DNA of 8,227 nt from JAVVEZ01 sp032250895 (GTDB lineage Bacteria; Pseudomonadota; Gammaproteobacteria; Pseudomonadales; Pseudohongiellaceae). A program made the translations under genes and the position numbers. The stretch lies in contig JAVVEZ010000116.1 in the NCBI GenBank assembly GCA_032250895.1, positions 1 to 8,227 of the forward strand, given 5' to 3'. Shown here one piece after another: positions 6,424-8,227 of the stretch (its first letter is position 1; every line of letters starts with the position of its first letter). A model generated the notes under the pieces. It saw only the letters and a list, made by a program, of their open reading frames with translations. It was not told the DNA's origin and searched no databases.

Positions 6424-7413
6424 ATGCAGCACATTACCATCCTCGGCTTCAAAAAAGTGCTGGGTACCAGCATTACCATTCCCATGGAAATGCTGCATGC
6501 CGCCGACCTGATCCTGCGCATTGACGGCAGGAATTACCGGAAACTTCAGATGGAGCTTGCCAGCATCGACGCTGGCAATGTGCCGCTGATTGGTGGTCTG
6601 GAGCTGGTTTGCAAGAAAAAAATCACCGACATCAGCACTACCGATCTGATTATTATCCCGGCGCTGTGGGGTAATCCGGCAGGCATCGTCAAACAATACC
6701 CGGGGCTCATTGCCTGGCTGCAGCAACAAAACCAGAAACAGACGCTGATCTGCGCGGTGGGAACCGGCAGCTATTTTCTGGCCGAGGCCGGCCTGCTGGA
6801 TAACAAGGTGGCCACCACCCACTGGTATTACTTCAAGCAATTTGCAGCACGCTACCCCGATGTGCATCTGCAGCGTGACCGTTTCATCACGCTGGCGGGA
6901 AACATTTACTGCGCCGGCAGCGTGAACTCCGTGCGCGATGTCATGCTGCATTTTATCGAGCAGTTTTATAATCCGGATGTCGCCAATCAGGTTTCACGGC
7001 ATTTTACCCATGAAGTCAAACGTTCCTATTCATCCGTCTTTCTGAAGAACTCGCCGCAGAATATCCATGATGATGAAGGCATCATAGAAATCCAGGAATG
7101 GATGCACAACCGCTTCAGCTCAACCATCAACCTGGACGATCTCGCGCAGCAGTTTGGCCTCAGTCTGCGCTCTCTGAACCGCCATTTCAAAAAGGCCACC
7201 GACAAGTCGCCCATGCAGTATCTGCAGCAAATCCGCCTTGAAAATGCCAAGGAATTGCTGAAAACCAGCAACCTCTCGATTGCCGAAGTGGCATTCAATG
7301 TTGGCTTTCCGAACAGCAGCTATTTCTCGGCCCTGTTCAAAAAAACCATATCGCTATCACCGCGACAGTATCGCCTGCTGGTAAGGAAAAAACTATTTAC
7401 CCTGAATAAATAA
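6424..7413 (+). CDS. GlxA-type AraC-family regulator with DJ-1/PfpI-like domain
   Basis: The product is 329 aa. Residues 1-180 form a DJ-1/PfpI (class I glutamine amidotransferase-like) domain, with DLIIIPALWGNP (74-85) and FLAEAGLLDNKVATTHW (118-134). Residues 225-320 are an AraC/XylS DNA-binding domain with two helix-turn-helices: LDDLAQQFGLSLRSLNRHFKK, then IAEVAFNVGFPNSSYFSALF with the family ending SPRQYR. The usual cysteine of the nucleophile elbow (CTGA-type) is replaced by Gly113 in GTGSYFLAEAG, so the first domain probably senses a ligand rather than catalyses. The effector and target genes are unknown. ATG 6424 has GGAG 10 bases upstream; an in-frame ATG at 6385 lies inside greB and is less likely. 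The gap to greB is 4 bases, so this is the third gene of the dinB operon. Confidence 0.9.
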   Translation: MQHITILGFKKVLGTSITIPMEMLHAADLILRIDGRNYRKLQMELASIDAGNVPLIGGLELVCKKKITDISTTDLIIIPALWGNPAGIVKQYPGLIAWLQQQNQKQTLICAVGTGSYFLAEAGLLDNKVATTHWYYFKQFAARYPDVHLQRDRFITLAGNIYCAGSVNSVRDVMLHFIEQFYNPDVANQVSRHFTHEVKRSYSSVFLKNSPQNIHDDEGIIEIQEWMHNRFSSTINLDDLAQQFGLSLRSLNRHFKKATDKSPMQYLQQIRLENAKELLKTSNLSIAEVAFNVGFPNSSYFSALFKKTISLSPRQYRLLVRKKLFTLNK

Positions 7414-7436
7414 CCTTTTGTACAAAAAATTCAGGG
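7400..7436. other. inverted repeat spanning the end of the AraC-type gene
   Basis: CCCTGAAT (7400-7407) pairs with ATTCAGGG (7429-7436). The 21-base loop itself contains the perfect palindrome TTTTGTACAAAA (7416-7427). The structure covers the stop codon at 7411-7413. No T-run follows, so a standard terminator is not shown; a role in 3' end protection or a protein-binding palindrome are possibilities only. Confidence 0.45.
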
Positions 7437-7443
7437 AAACCGC

Positions 7444-7524
7444 GATCCCTGCACAAGGAGGGATCCTGTTGATTTGCCGGATCCCCGCCTGCACAGGGAT
7501 GACGAACCCACCGGGGATGACGGG
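7444..7524. repeat. cluster of degenerate REP-like palindromes
   Basis: GATCCCT (7444-7450) pairs with AGGGATC (7459-7465). A second element at 7481-7504 has ATCCC/GGGAT arms and matches the REP-like copy at 2900-2923 at 20 of 24 bases. A third fragment, GGGATGACG, is at 7514-7522. These fill the convergent spacer between the AraC-type gene and the HPF/RaiA gene, a usual place for REP elements, and could act as an imperfect transcript barrier for both. Confidence 0.6.
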
Positions 7525-7564
7525 TAGAATCATCCTGGGTCCGGCGGGGTACGCCAGTTACTGA

Positions 7565-7978
7565 TTATTGATCTGCCACCACAGCGATTGCTGCGTCTTC
7601 AGCCACGCCAGGAACGGCAACCTTTTCCATCAATTTGCCGGCCCCACGATCTGTGCTGCGCTCCTTCTTGTAGACCGCCTTGAGCCTTCTTTCAAAAGCA
7701 TTGAAGGCATCTCTGATGGCGACATAAATATCTTCATGGGAGTGTTTGTCATGTTGCTCATGGTTGACAACGATTTCATGGTTAGGAATGACGGCCTCTA
7801 CCCCAACGTGGTAGACCTTGCCTTTGTGGTGATTGTTGTGGGGAGACTCCAGAACGACTCTCAAACTTTGGATCTCATCGCTGAAACGTTCCAGCTTGTC
7901 GACTCTTTTGATGACCGCTTCTTCAACGGCTGGGGAATGATCAATACCTCGGAATACAACTTTTCTGTCACTTATCAC
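7565..7978 (-). CDS. HPF/RaiA family ribosome-associated protein
   Basis: The product is 137 aa from a GTG start. It belongs to the family that binds the decoding region of the 30S subunit and makes idle ribosomes hibernate in slow growth or stress. The fold pattern is seen in VVFRGIDHSPAVEEAVIKRV (7-26), then FSDEIQSLRVVLESPHNNHH (32-51), GKVYHVGVEAVIPNHEIVV (53-71), and HEDIYVAIRDAFNAFERRLK (81-100). A tail of about 30 residues follows the core, unlike the short HPF of E. coli and too short for a long-HPF dimerisation domain. The middle is rich in histidine. GTG 7978 is chosen because AAGGAG lies 6 bases upstream and family likeness begins here; an ATG at 8125 would add 49 unrelated residues. 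It is transcribed from the promoter at 8053-8080, converging on the dinB operon. Confidence 0.88.
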   Translation of the reverse strand: MISDRKVVFRGIDHSPAVEEAVIKRVDKLERFSDEIQSLRVVLESPHNNHHKGKVYHVGVEAVIPNHEIVVNHEQHDKHSHEDIYVAIRDAFNAFERRLKAVYKKERSTDRGAGKLMEKVAVPGVAEDAAIAVVADQ

Positions 7979-8052
7979 GTGTGTCTCCTTCTTCGACTTT
8001 GGACATGAGAAGCTACCCAACTTCCATGAAAAAAACAGCTTCCCGCCTGTTG

Positions 8053-8080
8053 ATACTACTCCCACGCATCGGGCTGTCAA
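8053..8080 (-). promoter_or_regulatory. sigma-70 promoter of the HPF/RaiA gene
   Basis: On the minus strand a perfect -35 TTGACA (8080-8075) and a -10 TAGTAT (8058-8053) are separated by 16 bp. Transcription would begin near 8046, giving a leader of about 68 bases before GTG 7978. No other good promoter lies between here and the gene. Confidence 0.5.
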
Positions 8081-8175
8081 GTGTACTTTCTGCAAGCCCC
8101 GACTTATCACAAAAGTCTGGGACAATTATTCAGGGCTCCCTGGATTGGACCCGCCTTGACGCTCTTTTATCCCCG

Positions 8176-8227
8176 CTAGGAGTCTGCGCCGTAGAAACGA
8201 TCGAGCCGAGGGTTTTCCACATTGAGG
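8176..8227 (-). CDS. possible C-terminal tail of a gene entering from the right edge
   Basis: On the minus strand a frame open to the window edge ends LNVENPRLDRFYGADS and stops at TAG 8178-8176. The ending RFYGADS, and the sequence AGGAGTCTGCGCCG over the stop, remind me of the ends of some insertion-sequence transposases. The visible part is only 16 codons, so this is a weak call and may be chance. Confidence 0.2.
   Translation of the reverse strand, partial: LNVENPRLDRFYGADS

Noticed and set aside
6340..6951. Minus-strand open frame opposite the greB/regulator junction
   Set aside because: It spans two well-supported plus-strand genes and has no recognisable protein features.
8034..8051. 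Hairpin AACAG/CTGTT followed by T7 on the minus strand, like an attenuator before the HPF/RaiA gene
   Set aside because: The stem is only 5 bp with an 8-base loop, and transcription probably starts near 8046, so its 5' arm would not be in the RNA.
7979..8125. 49-codon upstream extension of the HPF/RaiA frame to ATG 8125
   Set aside because: The extension has no family likeness, crosses the promoter at 8053-8080, and the GTG at 7978 has AAGGAG at ideal spacing.

Overview
The window looks like a chromosomal segment from a gammaproteobacterium, probably a free-living aquatic or soil lineage. The clues are GreB, a Pol IV very close to E. coli DinB in its core motifs, a proK-like tRNA-Pro(CGG) with an encoded CCA end, an HPF/RaiA protein, strong AAGGAG-type ribosome sites and REP-like palindromes. 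The genus cannot be fixed from sequence alone. Nothing here looks like phage, plasmid or a defence island. A possible transposase tail enters at the right edge, but only 16 codons of it are visible.

Layout from left to right. Positions 70-168 hold a 28-bp tandem repeat that decays to 14 bp. Next is a leftward two-gene operon for exported proteins of unknown function: a DUF6152-type protein (1418-1011), translationally coupled to a GHPDLSGVW-family protein (1005-181). Divergent from it is a secreted protein with an NTF2/SnoaL-like look (1721-2575), followed at once by an 18-bp GGGACAGTC tandem array (2585-2660). The gene-poor stretch 2576-3234 then carries tRNA-Pro(CGG) with its own stable-RNA-type promoter, a REP-like hairpin (2899-2920), a run of GGG tracts spaced about 10 bp apart (2996-3070), an A/T- and GC-armed hairpin (3095-3129) and a strong intrinsic terminator (3180-3212).

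That terminator serves a leftward gene (4632-3235) for a tetrahydrofolate-dependent demethylase of the GcvT fold that resembles the aryl O-demethylase LigM. Across a 181-bp divergent spacer with three TTGGCAA motifs is a tight rightward operon: dinB (DNA polymerase IV), greB (transcript cleavage factor) and a GlxA-type AraC regulator with a DJ-1/PfpI-like sensor domain. The two junctions each have only 4 untranslated bases. A spacer with degenerate REP-like palindromes (7400-7524) separates this from the convergent HPF/RaiA ribosome-associated protein gene (7978-7565, GTG start), which has a recognisable sigma-70 promoter at 8053-8080.

Together the right half looks like housekeeping and stress genes: lesion bypass, rescue of stalled RNA polymerase, ribosome hibernation. 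The left half looks like accessory exported functions bracketed by repeat arrays. I see no clear new multi-gene system. The best second-look items are the phased GGG array, the paired tandem arrays flanking the left block, the TTGGCAA sites and the dinB-greB-regulator operon.
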